Shown here: positions 1 to 7,485 of the stretch, piece by piece | How positions within the stretch are numbered: the stretch's first letter is position 1 | Layout: every line of letters starts with the position of its first letter | Source of the DNA: Pseudomonadales bacterium | GTDB taxonomy: Bacteria > Pseudomonadota > Gammaproteobacteria > Pseudomonadales > Pseudohongiellaceae | NCBI GenBank assembly: GCA_028281635.1 | Contig: JANQJM010000256.1 | Location: forward strand, 1 to 36,435 | DNA: 36,435 bases | Direction: 5' to 3' | Translations under genes and position numbers: made by a program | Notes under the pieces: generated by a model | What the model saw: the letters and a program-made list of their open reading frames with translations, nothing else | The model's database searches: none | What the model was told of the DNA's origin: nothing

Positions 1-1327
1 CTACGATGAGCTTGTCATCTCTGAGCGGATGTATGCGCTGCTCTCGAGCTTCATACAACTGCTGCAGGCTGTTATCGATTTTCTGCATGACATCTGCACC
101 GTGACTCGCTGCATAATCCTCAACCGGCTTATCCAGATTCAGAATCGTGGCGCCTTCAAAATTCCCAAATTGAGTGACTTTGAAAACGTCAATGACTAAC
201 TGCGCTTCTTCTCCCAGGACTTGTTGCAACTGCTCAGGAGTCCATAGAAAGAAGGTTCCTTCTTCGCCTTCACTGTCGGCATCGGTTGCTGAGTAGAAAC
301 CTCCTTCCTCCAGCTGCATGTCCCGTAACACATAATCAAACAGTCGGGTCGCAATACGCTTGTAGAATGACTCACCAGTAAGACGATAGGCGTCTGTATA
401 AATCAATCCCAGTTGCGATTGGTTATAGAGCATCTTTTCAAAATGAGGCACTAACCATTCTTCATCGACGCTATAGCGATGAAAGCCGCCTCCCACCTGA
501 TCGTGTATTCCGCCAAGTCCCATACCGGTGAGCGCCCTGTTGAAAAAACCATAGGCAGCCAAATCTCGACGACGCACAACCTGATCCAGCAATGAGAGTA
601 GCAAGGGCTCTTGCGGAAACTTGGGCGCACCGGCCAGGCCGCCCAGACTCCGATCTTCTCGCTGTAACAATGCTTCCACTACTGTATCCCGCACTCCGTC
701 TGCTACGGCTTGCTGTTGTTTTTCGGTGTTGAGCAGGCGATCAATTGCAGCATGAATACTGTTGGCACTGGTGGCCAGTTCATCTTTTTTGTCACTCCAT
801 GCAACTACAATTTGTTCAAGCAACTCAATAAACTTCGCCGGCGGGAAATAAGTGGCGCCAAAGAATGGCTTGCCATCAGCGAGCAAGAAGTTGGACATAG
901 GCCAACCACCATGTCCGGTCATGATTTGGACACCGGTCATATAGAAGTCATCGATATCCGGATACTGCTCCCGATCCATCTTGACGCTGATGAAATGCTG
1001 GTTGAGATGTTTCGCCACGTCCACGTTATCGAAACTCTCCACCTCCATGACATGGCACCAGTGGCAGGTGGAATAGCCTATCGACAAGAATATCGGTTTG
1101 TTTTCCCGCTCCGCGGCTTCGAATGCTTCAGATCCCCAGGGATACCAATTCACTGGATTGTGGGCGTGTTGCAATAAGTATGGAGAGTCTTCCAACACCA
1201 GGCGATTAATGAACACAGCCGTGCCATCTTCTCGCAGATGCTCAGTGCGTTTGTCATAGTGGCCGGTTTTTGCCTGTTCGGCTTCGCGCAAACGCGCCTC
1301 AAGTGAGCCCTGCTGGTCAGATGTCAT
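1..1327 (-). CDS. DUF255 thioredoxin-fold protein (YyaL/SPATA20 family), partial
   Basis: This is the N-terminal ~442 residues of a YyaL/SPATA20-family protein; the C-terminal part lies beyond the left edge (family members are usually 600-700 aa). The reading frame starts [10 protein letters not shown] and carries the family core: [19 protein letters not shown] near residues 41-59, then a thioredoxin-fold active site CHWC at residues 88-91 inside [13 protein letters not shown], then GGWPM and GATYFPP. A later stretch, [21 protein letters not shown], belongs to the helical (alpha/alpha)6-barrel domain seen in this family. There is no signal peptide, so it is probably cytoplasmic. The molecular role of the family is poorly known; redox or sugar-related roles have been proposed. 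Family assignment is firm, function is not. Confidence 0.93.
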   Translation of the reverse strand, partial: MTSDQQGSLEARLREAEQAKTGHYDKRTEHLREDGTAVFINRLVLEDSPYLLQHAHNPVNWYPWGSEAFEAAERENKPIFLSIGYSTCHWCHVMEVESFDNVDVAKHLNQHFISVKMDREQYPDIDDFYMTGVQIMTGHGGWPMSNFLLADGKPFFGATYFPPAKFIELLEQIVVAWSDKKDELATSANSIHAAIDRLLNTEKQQQAVADGVRDTVVEALLQREDRSLGGLAGAPKFPQEPLLLSLLDQVVRRRDLAAYGFFNRALTGMGLGGIHDQVGGGFHRYSVDEEWLVPHFEKMLYNQSQLGLIYTDAYRLTGESFYKRIATRLFDYVLRDMQLEEGGFYSATDADSEGEEGTFFLWTPEQLQQVLGEEAQLVIDVFKVTQFGNFEGATILNLDKPVEDYAASHGADVMQKIDNSLQQLYEAREQRIHPLRDDKLIV

Positions 1328-1382
1328 AGCTACTGTGCCTTTCTGCCCTTCGCTGTCTTTTATTAGGGAGGTGGGAACATCA

Positions 1383-1391
1383 TGTTATAAT
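1383..1391 (+). promoter_or_regulatory. Extended -10 promoter element
   Basis: TGTTATAAT is a perfect extended -10 box (TGn plus TATAAT). The -35 region about 17 bp upstream is poor (TTAGGG), as is common for extended -10 promoters. It faces right, away from the minus-strand gene beside it, and sits about 120 bp before a plus-strand terminator, so it would drive a short untranslated transcript. Confidence 0.5.
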
Positions 1392-1396
1392 CAATA

Positions 1397-1535
1397 GATA
1401 CGCGACGGCACTGCAATTAGGTCTACTTTGAAAGACTTTCCTGGTTTACCCGTTCTTATAGATTATCCCGCTCTGCATTCGCACGAGCGGTCCTCAATTG
1501 CCCTTTATATCCCTGCTCCCCGCAGGGATTTTTTT
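1397..1535 (+). ncRNA. Candidate small RNA between two minus-strand genes
   Basis: This is a proposed ~140-nt transcript, from just after the extended -10 box at 1383-1391 to the T-run ending at 1535. It contains a stem-loop at 1468-1490: CCGCTC pairs with GAGCGG, and the stem extends with TGC/GCA around an ATTC loop with one bulged base. A strong intrinsic terminator follows. Both neighbouring genes are on the minus strand and the next plus-strand gene starts at 5373, so the terminator has no coding gene to serve. The only reading frames inside use weak starts and lack ribosome sites. I do not recognise an RNA family. The promoter-hairpin-terminator arrangement is seen; that it is a functional RNA is inference. 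Confidence 0.45.
1509..1535 (+). terminator. Rho-independent terminator
   Basis: A perfect 8-bp stem, ATCCCTGC (1509-1516) with GCAGGGAT (1522-1529), closes a 5-nt loop and is followed by a run of T to 1535. The T-run lies only on the plus strand, so it ends rightward transcription. It matches the proposed small RNA and neither flanking gene. Confidence 0.85.
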
Positions 1536-1627
1536 ATCCAAAGAAATCTGGGCAAAAGATTCCGGGCAGAAACGAAGCGCTGCCATGGGTATGTCAGCGC
1601 CTTCTCTTATTAATTGCTTACGAGCTT

Positions 1628-2578
1628 TCACTGGCGCGCGTCGGCAAGCAGCTCCTGATGGTGGTCCAGCGCCTCAGCCTTGAGTTGTAAGGCTTGGTTA
1701 TGAATCCACATATCAACGTTATCATGAGGCAACAGACCCATTTGGTCTGCCTGGTAATCGAGTCCAGCCAAGACTTCGGCATAAGGACCAAATCCCTGCA
1801 CTCGATAAGGAACCACCAGCGCATTGAATCCGTCGGCTTGCGCCTTTTCCACGTAAGCCCGAATTAGACGCTCGGCCTCTTCCCGTTTCGGCGCCCAGTC
1901 TTCGCGCAAGGTGAAGACTTTAATGTCCTGCAAACCTAACCGCTGTTTGGCAAGAATTGTTCGTTCTGAGATTTTGCTGATCCAACGCTCATCCTCGTCA
2001 TCGTCTGCAGGACCATGAGCTAATACCAGAGCAACTTCCTTCGCCGGATCGCGGCTTAAATTGGTAAGTCGGCTAAGCAATACACCATCCATCTCGTCGG
2101 CATCAGCCAATCCCTCATTGCTTAGGTGAAAGTTGAGCTCAGTTTCGATCTGCCAGAAACCCATTGGCATGCGCATGCGTGGCCGATTGGCAGCATTGGC
2201 TTCCCATTCTGCTTTGCTCGGTGCACCTTCCTGCATGCCGAGAATTTGCTGCGTGCGTTCTAACCAGCTTTCACCGGAGATAAACAGCCGCACAACGCCA
2301 ACATGATCGACTCCCTGTTGCTCGAGATTACGCACCGATTCTTCCAGGCTTCCGGCGTCAGCCATACCGAATGCCACCTCTACTGGAAATTGCTCGCGCA
2401 GCGCATCTACCGAATCCAGGACCGCGGCATCCCAGCTCTCAGTACCGCCGTGAGCCATCACAAGCAGCCCATAGTTCGATGCGTCTGCCGAAGCCGATGC
2501 AATTCGCAGCTGCTCAGACACTGAAGTACAGGCATTAAGCAGGATGACAACGAGTGAATAAGCTAACAGTTTATTCAT
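1628..2578 (-). CDS. CbiX/sirohydrochlorin chelatase-like lipoprotein
   Basis: This 316-aa protein begins MNKLLAYSLVVILLNACTS, a lipoprotein signal with lipobox LNAC and Thr at +2, which predicts an outer-membrane-bound, periplasm-facing lipoprotein. The frame extends upstream, but that extension would overlap the receptor gene and lacks the lipobox at its end, so the start at 2578 is chosen. After the signal come two halves that each begin with a chelatase-like strand and His: LLVMAHGGTESWD and LVLAHGPADDD. This is the two-lobe CbiX/CbiK layout, in which such histidines bind metal. It lies 28 bp after the TonB receptor and in the same operon as hemP, so a role in handling haem, a tetrapyrrole or its metal in the periplasm is inferred. 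Chelatase activity itself is not established. Confidence 0.8.
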   Translation of the reverse strand: MNKLLAYSLVVILLNACTSVSEQLRIASASADASNYGLLVMAHGGTESWDAAVLDSVDALREQFPVEVAFGMADAGSLEESVRNLEQQGVDHVGVVRLFISGESWLERTQQILGMQEGAPSKAEWEANAANRPRMRMPMGFWQIETELNFHLSNEGLADADEMDGVLLSRLTNLSRDPAKEVALVLAHGPADDDEDERWISKISERTILAKQRLGLQDIKVFTLREDWAPKREEAERLIRAYVEKAQADGFNALVVPYRVQGFGPYAEVLAGLDYQADQMGLLPHDNVDMWIHNQALQLKAEALDHHQELLADARQ

Positions 2579-2606
2579 TGCCTCTATGCTCCAGATTCTC
2601 CGCTTA

Positions 2607-4844
2607 TTAGAACTCATAGCTGAATGCCACCCTAAAATTGGTTCCGGGTTGCTGAGCGTTTTGAATCGCCGTGATTGAAGTGGCTTCCAATCCTTGAATG
2701 TTTGCCCAGCGCGCATACTGTTCATCAAAGAGATTGAAAATGCCCAAGCGCAGCGTTCCAGCATCTGAGATGTTGATATGTCCCAACAGGTCAACCAGCG
2801 CATAACTGTCGGCAGTCACCAGTGTCGGGTCCGAAACTCTGTCTTGTTCACCGGCCGCCGTAAGAATTACCTCGCCACCCCAAAACCCGGTAGGCGCTGA
2901 GTAGCTGAGCGCGAACACGCCTTGCAAGGGTTCGATTGAGTCCAGAGGTGTATCGTCTACTTCGTTATCACCTCGGGAGTAAGCCACTGAAGAACGCAGC
3001 TGCCACTCGTCGCTGAGGTAATAGTTTGCGACTAACTCAGCACCACGGATCTCAGCCTCCCCGATATTGGTATCCTGAAACAGGTTGATGTTTCCCTGCA
3101 TGCCAACAAAATTGGATTGAATAAAATCGTCGTATTGGTTCTGGTAGATTGCAAAACTGACGAATGCATTGTCCAAGTCTGCGCGGAAACCAACCTCGAT
3201 TCCCTGGCTGGACTCTGGCTGTAATGCTGGATTGGGCACAGTGGCGTAGCCAAATCCCAGGTTAACGAATGCCTGATTCGCTTCGTCAAAATTGGGTGGA
3301 CGATAGCCCTCTGCATATTGTGCAAACAATGAATAGGTTTCATTCAGATCATAGATGGCACCCAGACTCAGTGAGGTCTGACTCACATCCACCGGCGTGA
3401 CCGAGAAGCCCCCAAAGTTCGCAATATCGCCGACTCCGGATAAGTTATCCGTGAGATTCGGATTCATTTCATAGCGGTCATGGCGTACGCCAGGAATCAG
3501 TGTCAGACCGCTATCACCCAACACGATTTCATCCTGCAGATAGACACCAAAACGCTCGGTCTCTGTATCTGGAAACGTTTTGTTTGGAAAGACTTCGGGT
3601 GGCGCGAATGGGAAGGCAGAAATTGCACAGGTCTGCTGGTTAGAAACCAGATCAGTCTCACAACGATTACGAGGCCGTTCGGTATCGGTTGCATCATAGT
3701 TGAACCCATAGGCTAAAGAATGCGTTGCACCTGTAGTTACGACACTCTTTCTCAAGTTCAAGTTAAACGCTGTGGTTTCCTGGTTAAACTCGAAATCTGT
3801 AACTCGAAGCGCCTGGGTTCCGCCAAAGCTGCGCGGATTGCGTGGATCGATAAAAGAAAAACTTGTCCTCTCCTGAACCGTATTTTGCAATGCGTCCGTC
3901 GTCTGAAGATTCCAGATGAATTGCAGGTCATCTGCTAACGCAGTTTCACCCTGCCACAAGTATTGGAGACCGAACCGCTGACGCTCGGTTTCATCGAATC
4001 CGTTTGATTGAGTCACTGACGCAGAGAGATCGGACTCCAGTGTAAGCAGATTCTCTTCCATGAACGTTTCATAGCTGGCGATCAGCTTGTGCCCAGGCGC
4101 GACGTCCCAGAATGCCTGCAGCAATAGATTGTCTGATTCACCATCCTGGGGATTCAATGATCCTGGGCCATTCACTTCCTGCTCTTCAAATTCGCGCCTG
4201 GTGGCTCGTGCCAGCAAGCCGACATCACCAGACTGCACAGCTGCAGTTGCACCCAGCTTGTATTGTTCATCAGCGTCCGCCGCCGAAGCCAGCACATTGA
4301 AATAGGTACCACTATCAGACTGCACATAGTCTTCGGCTGTCTTGCTGTTAAGAATTACCGCTCCGCCCATGGCATCCGCTCCATACAAAACAGAGGCTGG
4401 TCCACGAATTATTTCTACCGACTTGAGATTGTCGATTTCGAAACTGTCTCTACCGTAGGAAGACGGGCCCGCAGCATATATGTCATTGCTGCGAACACCA
4501 TCAATAACTGTCAGTACGCGATTACCGCCAATACCACGAATAGAAAACCCCTGGTTCCCGCCGCGACTTGCCGTATTCATGGTGACTCCCGGCTGAAAGC
4601 GGGTGAGATCATCCAGGTCGATCGCCAGTTCCCGCTCGATGATTTCATCGGAAAGTACCGACACTGTCCCTGCAATGTTTTCGATGGTTCGAGGCAATCT
4701 TGTCGCTGTAATCGTTAACTCTTCGATACGGGATACCGAGTCTTGGGCAGCAACCGAGCTACCGAGTGTTGCCAGGCTCACTGCCCAGGCAAGATTGCAT
4801 AGTAGATTTTTGGGAATGGTGCATTTAGTAGATGCAATAAGCAT
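2607..4844 (-). CDS. TonB-dependent outer-membrane receptor, haem receptor type
   Basis: The protein has 745 aa. A signal peptide (cleavage near SVAAQ) precedes a TonB-box-like stretch, ELTITATR, and a plug domain with GFSIRGIGGNRVLTVIDGVR and SVEIIRGPASVLYGADAMGGAV. A 22-strand-type barrel follows and ends in the typical aromatic terminus FSYEF. The FRAP/NPNL region of haem receptors is present as YRPP (514-517) and NPAL (538-541), but the segment between them has no His, and neither does the conserved part of the plug. It follows hemP and precedes the CbiX-like lipoprotein, so haem or another iron/tetrapyrrole compound is the best guess for the ligand. A GGAG ribosome site lies 9 nt before the ATG. 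Receptor identity is certain; substrate is inferred. Confidence 0.92.
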   Translation of the reverse strand: MLIASTKCTIPKNLLCNLAWAVSLATLGSSVAAQDSVSRIEELTITATRLPRTIENIAGTVSVLSDEIIERELAIDLDDLTRFQPGVTMNTASRGGNQGFSIRGIGGNRVLTVIDGVRSNDIYAAGPSSYGRDSFEIDNLKSVEIIRGPASVLYGADAMGGAVILNSKTAEDYVQSDSGTYFNVLASAADADEQYKLGATAAVQSGDVGLLARATRREFEEQEVNGPGSLNPQDGESDNLLLQAFWDVAPGHKLIASYETFMEENLLTLESDLSASVTQSNGFDETERQRFGLQYLWQGETALADDLQFIWNLQTTDALQNTVQERTSFSFIDPRNPRSFGGTQALRVTDFEFNQETTAFNLNLRKSVVTTGATHSLAYGFNYDATDTERPRNRCETDLVSNQQTCAISAFPFAPPEVFPNKTFPDTETERFGVYLQDEIVLGDSGLTLIPGVRHDRYEMNPNLTDNLSGVGDIANFGGFSVTPVDVSQTSLSLGAIYDLNETYSLFAQYAEGYRPPNFDEANQAFVNLGFGYATVPNPALQPESSQGIEVGFRADLDNAFVSFAIYQNQYDDFIQSNFVGMQGNINLFQDTNIGEAEIRGAELVANYYLSDEWQLRSSVAYSRGDNEVDDTPLDSIEPLQGVFALSYSAPTGFWGGEVILTAAGEQDRVSDPTLVTADSYALVDLLGHINISDAGTLRLGIFNLFDEQYARWANIQGLEATSITAIQNAQQPGTNFRVAFSYEF

Positions 4845-4969
4845 AGTCAGAACTCCAAACTGGGAGAGTCACTGGCTTGCTGCCTTGCTGCAGGATTGCG
4901 GGTGGCTGGCTGAACTCTGAACCGGAAAATATGTGGATCAATAAACCAATTGTCAGATTAGTAGCTGGG

Positions 4970-5131
4970 CTATTTGGTCAGGATCAATTTTTCATTCGAG
5001 GTTACACGCAAGGTGTAGATCTCGCCCTTGTGCTCAATTTTCAATTGACGTGAGGGGCCTAGCAGTTCACCGCTGCTGACCACCGGCACTTGCTTACTCT
5101 TGGGCTCGCAAGCTTTGTTTTCTTGGGTCAT
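4970..5131 (-). CDS. hemP: Hemin uptake protein HemP
   Basis: This is a 53-aa gene that is easily missed because of its size. The C-terminal half, SGELLGPSRQLKIEHKGEIY followed by TLRV and ending LILTK, matches the short HemP/HmuP family closely (family core: LLG, then R-x-L-x-I-x-H-x-G-x-x-Y-x-L-R, ending L-I-L-T-K). HemP proteins are small cytoplasmic proteins encoded beside haem receptors; in rhizobia the homologue HmuP helps activate the receptor gene. Here it is the first gene of the operon, 125 bp ahead of the TonB receptor, and its upstream region carries a Fur-like palindrome. There is no strong Shine-Dalgarno before the ATG. Identification is confident; the exact mechanism is not known from the sequence. 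Confidence 0.9.
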   Translation of the reverse strand: MTQENKACEPKSKQVPVVSSGELLGPSRQLKIEHKGEIYTLRVTSNEKLILTK

Positions 5132-5169
5132 TGCTAAATTAGAGCTTTTATATCAATAGCTTAAGGAGA

Positions 5170-5186
5170 TGTGACAAATTGTCGCA
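5170..5186. repeat. 17-bp near-perfect palindrome upstream of hemP
   Basis: TGTGACAA-A-TTGTCGCA is an 8-1-8 inverted repeat with one mismatch. It lies 39 bp upstream of the hemP start, where an operator would overlap the likely promoter. It does not fit the CRP spacing (the centre is 7, not 6). The regulator is unknown. Confidence 0.4.
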
Positions 5187-5222
5187 GCCCCAATTCTGCT
5201 AGTGTAGGGGGTATTGGATAAT

Positions 5223-5253
5223 AATGCAAATGATAATTGTTCTTATTTGCATT
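5223..5253. promoter_or_regulatory. Fur-like operator in the hemP/methyltransferase divergent region
   Basis: Outer 9-bp arms AATGCAAAT and ATTTGCATT form a perfect inverted repeat around a 13-bp centre. Inside it, TGATAAT at 5231-5237 is a perfect left half of the Fur 7-1-7 motif, while the right half GTTCTTA matches 4 of 7. It sits between hemP (starting leftward at 5131) and a gene starting rightward at 5373. Iron-responsive control of the haem operon is the likely purpose; control of the rightward gene is possible. Confidence 0.5.
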
Positions 5254-5372
5254 GGCTAGAGCGAGCATAAAACGGAAACCAGAATCGTTCGATTGGATTG
5301 CCGAATTCATTCATGCCAGAATCCATGCATTAGCAAATCGAGCTCGCAACCAACACCATCAAAGAGGCAGCA

Positions 5373-6209
5373 ATGAAGTCCTACAAATCCCTGCTAGCTA
5401 TTACTTCCTTATCAGCTTTTCTTGTCTCCTGGCAACTGAGCTTTGCCGACAACCACGCTGCGGATGTATCTAATCTGGAAAGTTTGATCGTGGGCGAACA
5501 CCGCAGTGAAACGAACATCGCGCGTAACGAGTTTCGTCATCCTGTGGAGACGCTGGACTTTTTCGGCCTGCGTCCGGATATGACGGTGATTGAAATCCTG
5601 CCTTCTACCGGCTGGTACACCGAAATTATTGCCCCCTATGTGCGGGACCGGGGAAAGTTTTACGCAGCACACTTCTCTCCCAATGCAACCGCATCGTATA
5701 TGCCGCCAAATCTACGCAGGTTTGAAGAAAAAATCAGTGGCGAACCAGAGCTATATGGACGCATTACCGTAAGACATTTGAACCCCCCGCATGAAGTAGC
5801 TATTGCTCCTCCTAACAGTGCTGATATGGCGCTGACTTTTCGCAATGTTCATAACTGGATTATGGCGGGCCAGGAGCATGAATTCTTCGCTGCCTTCTAC
5901 GCGGCACTGAAACCCGGTGGTGTGCTTGGTGTGGTCGAACATCGCGCCTTACCAGGTGCTGGCATGGATGTCATGGAAACCAGCGGTTATGTGACAGAGG
6001 CCTATGTTAAGGAAGTAGCTGCAGCGGCCGGATTCGAATTTGTCGATTCTTCTGAGATCAATGCCAATCCAAAGGATCCAACGGTGCATCCGGCGGGCGT
6101 TTGGACTCTGCCCCCTAACTATCGACTGGGTGACGAAGATCGCGCCAGGTATGCGGCAATTGGCGAGAGCGATCGTATGACATTGAAGTTCGTTAAACCG
6201 GAAAACTAA
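5373..6209 (+). CDS. Exported class I SAM methyltransferase-like protein (COG4798 type)
   Basis: This 278-aa protein starts with a clear signal peptide (MKSYKSLLAITSLSAFLVSWQLSFAD, cleavage near residue 25) preceded by an AGAGG ribosome site. The mature part has a Rossmann methyltransferase layout: motif I as VIEILPSTGWYTEIIAPYV, a motif II-like NSADMALTFRNVHNW, and KPGGVLGVVEHR. Motif I is unusual, with ProSerThrGly in place of the glycine-rich ExGxGxG turn. Similar exported proteins are annotated as predicted methyltransferases, but their substrate, and how they would obtain SAM in the periplasm, are unknown. It is the first gene of a five-gene plus-strand run and shares its upstream region with hemP. 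Fold is confident; activity uncertain. Confidence 0.8.
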   Translation: MKSYKSLLAITSLSAFLVSWQLSFADNHAADVSNLESLIVGEHRSETNIARNEFRHPVETLDFFGLRPDMTVIEILPSTGWYTEIIAPYVRDRGKFYAAHFSPNATASYMPPNLRRFEEKISGEPELYGRITVRHLNPPHEVAIAPPNSADMALTFRNVHNWIMAGQEHEFFAAFYAALKPGGVLGVVEHRALPGAGMDVMETSGYVTEAYVKEVAAAAGFEFVDSSEINANPKDPTVHPAGVWTLPPNYRLGDEDRARYAAIGESDRMTLKFVKPEN

Positions 6210-6213
6210 TCTG

Positions 6214-6735
6214 GTGAACCGCAAGGATGAAGCGCTCCAGGCCCTGGGGCGCTCCGCCATCCTCGACAGCTTATCTGACTACTCACCCACAGTGGTAAGC
6301 ACACTGTTAGTTGGCTTGGACATCGAAGGAAGCGACATCGATGTCATTTGCTGCTACCCAACTCAAGCGCGATTTGTTGAAGACTTAAGATGCTGTTGCC
6401 AGCAGCATGAAGATTTTCATCTGTCCGTTGCCACTGACCGAGTAGTCGCCAGTTTCACTGTGGATGGATTTTGCATCGAATTATTCGCCACTGAACAAGC
6501 CATACAAAAACAAGCCGCCTATCAGCATTTTCAAGTCATGCAACGACTTGTGGAGTTAGGTGGAAACAGATTTACTGAATCAGTGAAATTACTAAAGAGA
6601 AAAGGCCTCAAAACAGAACCGGCGATCGCTCAGTTGTTAAACCTCAGCGGGGACCCGTTCGCTGCAGTCGCTGACTTGCAAGATTGTAACGATGCAAAGC
6701 TAACCACTTTATTGGAGAATGCAAAAGATGTCTGA
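6214..6735 (+). CDS. DUF4269 nucleotidyltransferase-like protein
   Basis: This is a 173-aa cytoplasmic protein with a GTG start 4 nt after the preceding stop. It has a nucleotidyltransferase-type signature, LLVGLDIEGSDIDVICCY, with Asp41 and Asp43 as the expected metal-binding pair, followed by a second acidic strand, FCIELFATEQA, which could supply the third carboxylate. Length and order match DUF4269 proteins. No substrate is known for the family. Its end overlaps the start of the next gene by 8 bp, so the two are probably translated together. Confidence 0.75.
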   Translation: MNRKDEALQALGRSAILDSLSDYSPTVVSTLLVGLDIEGSDIDVICCYPTQARFVEDLRCCCQQHEDFHLSVATDRVVASFTVDGFCIELFATEQAIQKQAAYQHFQVMQRLVELGGNRFTESVKLLKRKGLKTEPAIAQLLNLSGDPFAAVADLQDCNDAKLTTLLENAKDV

Positions 6736-7462
6736 ACCAGTTTGTCTTATCGTCGGCGCCGGTGACTATATCGGCGCAGCTATAGCCCGCAAGTTTGCAG
6801 CCGGCGGCTACACGGTATGCCTGGGTCGCCGCAATGGAGAGAAATCTGACAGCCTGGTAGAAGAACTCACTAACAATGGCGGTAAAGCCTATGCTTACTC
6901 TCTGGACGCCAGAGAAGAAACTCAAATAGCCGAGCGCTTTGCGGCAATTGAAAAAGATATTGGCCCGCTGGAAGTGGTTATCTCTAATCCCGGCGGCAAT
7001 GTAAATTTCCCGATCCAGGAGACCACTGAACGGGTCTTCTATAAAGTATGGCGCATGGCTTGCTTCACTGGCTTTCTAACGGGACGGGAGGCAGCCAAAT
7101 ACATGGTACCCCGTGGCCGCGGGTCTATTTTTTTCACTGGAGCCACCGCCAGTATGCGCGGTGGCAGCGGATTTGCCGCCTTCGCCAGTGCAAAATTTGC
7201 CTTACGTGGCCTAGCACAGAGTATTGCCCGCGAACTCGGCCCCCAGGGTATCCACGTTGCCCACCTGATTATTGATGCCGGAGTCGATACCGAGTTTGTG
7301 CGCGACCGTATTCGTGACCGCGGGGGCAATCCTGATGAGCTACCGGAAGATACTCTGATGAATCCCACCTCGGTGGGCGAGGCTTATTGGATGTTGCATC
7401 AGCAAACGCCAGATGCCTGGACTCACGAAATGGATCTGCGCCCTTTTTGCGAGAAATGGTAA
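6728..7462 (+). CDS. SDR family protein lacking the catalytic tyrosine (SDR_c10-like)
   Basis: This 244-aa protein has a short-chain dehydrogenase fold. The cofactor loop is VGAGDYIG (residues 9-16), a departure from TGxxxGxG, and NPGG stands where NNAG is usual. The active-site motif YxxxK reads F152-A-S-A-K156, so the proton-donating Tyr is Phe while Lys remains. This matches the known subgroup SDR_c10, which has both peculiarities. The ATG at 6728 is preferred to the in-frame ATG at 6719 because GGAG at 6714-6717 is 10 nt from the former and 1 nt from the latter. It overlaps the DUF4269 gene. It may be an altered oxidoreductase or a non-catalytic binder. Confidence 0.85.
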   Translation: MSEPVCLIVGAGDYIGAAIARKFAAGGYTVCLGRRNGEKSDSLVEELTNNGGKAYAYSLDAREETQIAERFAAIEKDIGPLEVVISNPGGNVNFPIQETTERVFYKVWRMACFTGFLTGREAAKYMVPRGRGSIFFTGATASMRGGSGFAAFASAKFALRGLAQSIARELGPQGIHVAHLIIDAGVDTEFVRDRIRDRGGNPDELPEDTLMNPTSVGEAYWMLHQQTPDAWTHEMDLRPFCEKW

Positions 7463-7485
7463 CAGGCCCGGAGTCCCGATAAATT

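Noticed and set aside
1428-1613. Small plus-strand reading frames in the gap between the first two genes
   Set aside because: They use weak starts without ribosome sites, run through the strong terminator at 1509-1535 and have no protein-like pattern; the region fits a small RNA better.
2579-2803. N-terminal extension of the CbiX-like lipoprotein
   Set aside because: It overlaps the C-terminal coding part of the TonB receptor in another frame, while MNKLLAYS at 2578 begins a perfect lipoprotein signal.
4263-4718. 151-codon plus-strand frame
   Set aside because: It is antisense to the plug domain of the TonB receptor and has no recognisable motif.
5170-5186. CRP site upstream of hemP
   Set aside because: TGTGA is followed by a 7-base centre and TCGCA, not the 6-base centre and TCACA of CRP; it is reported as an unassigned palindrome instead.
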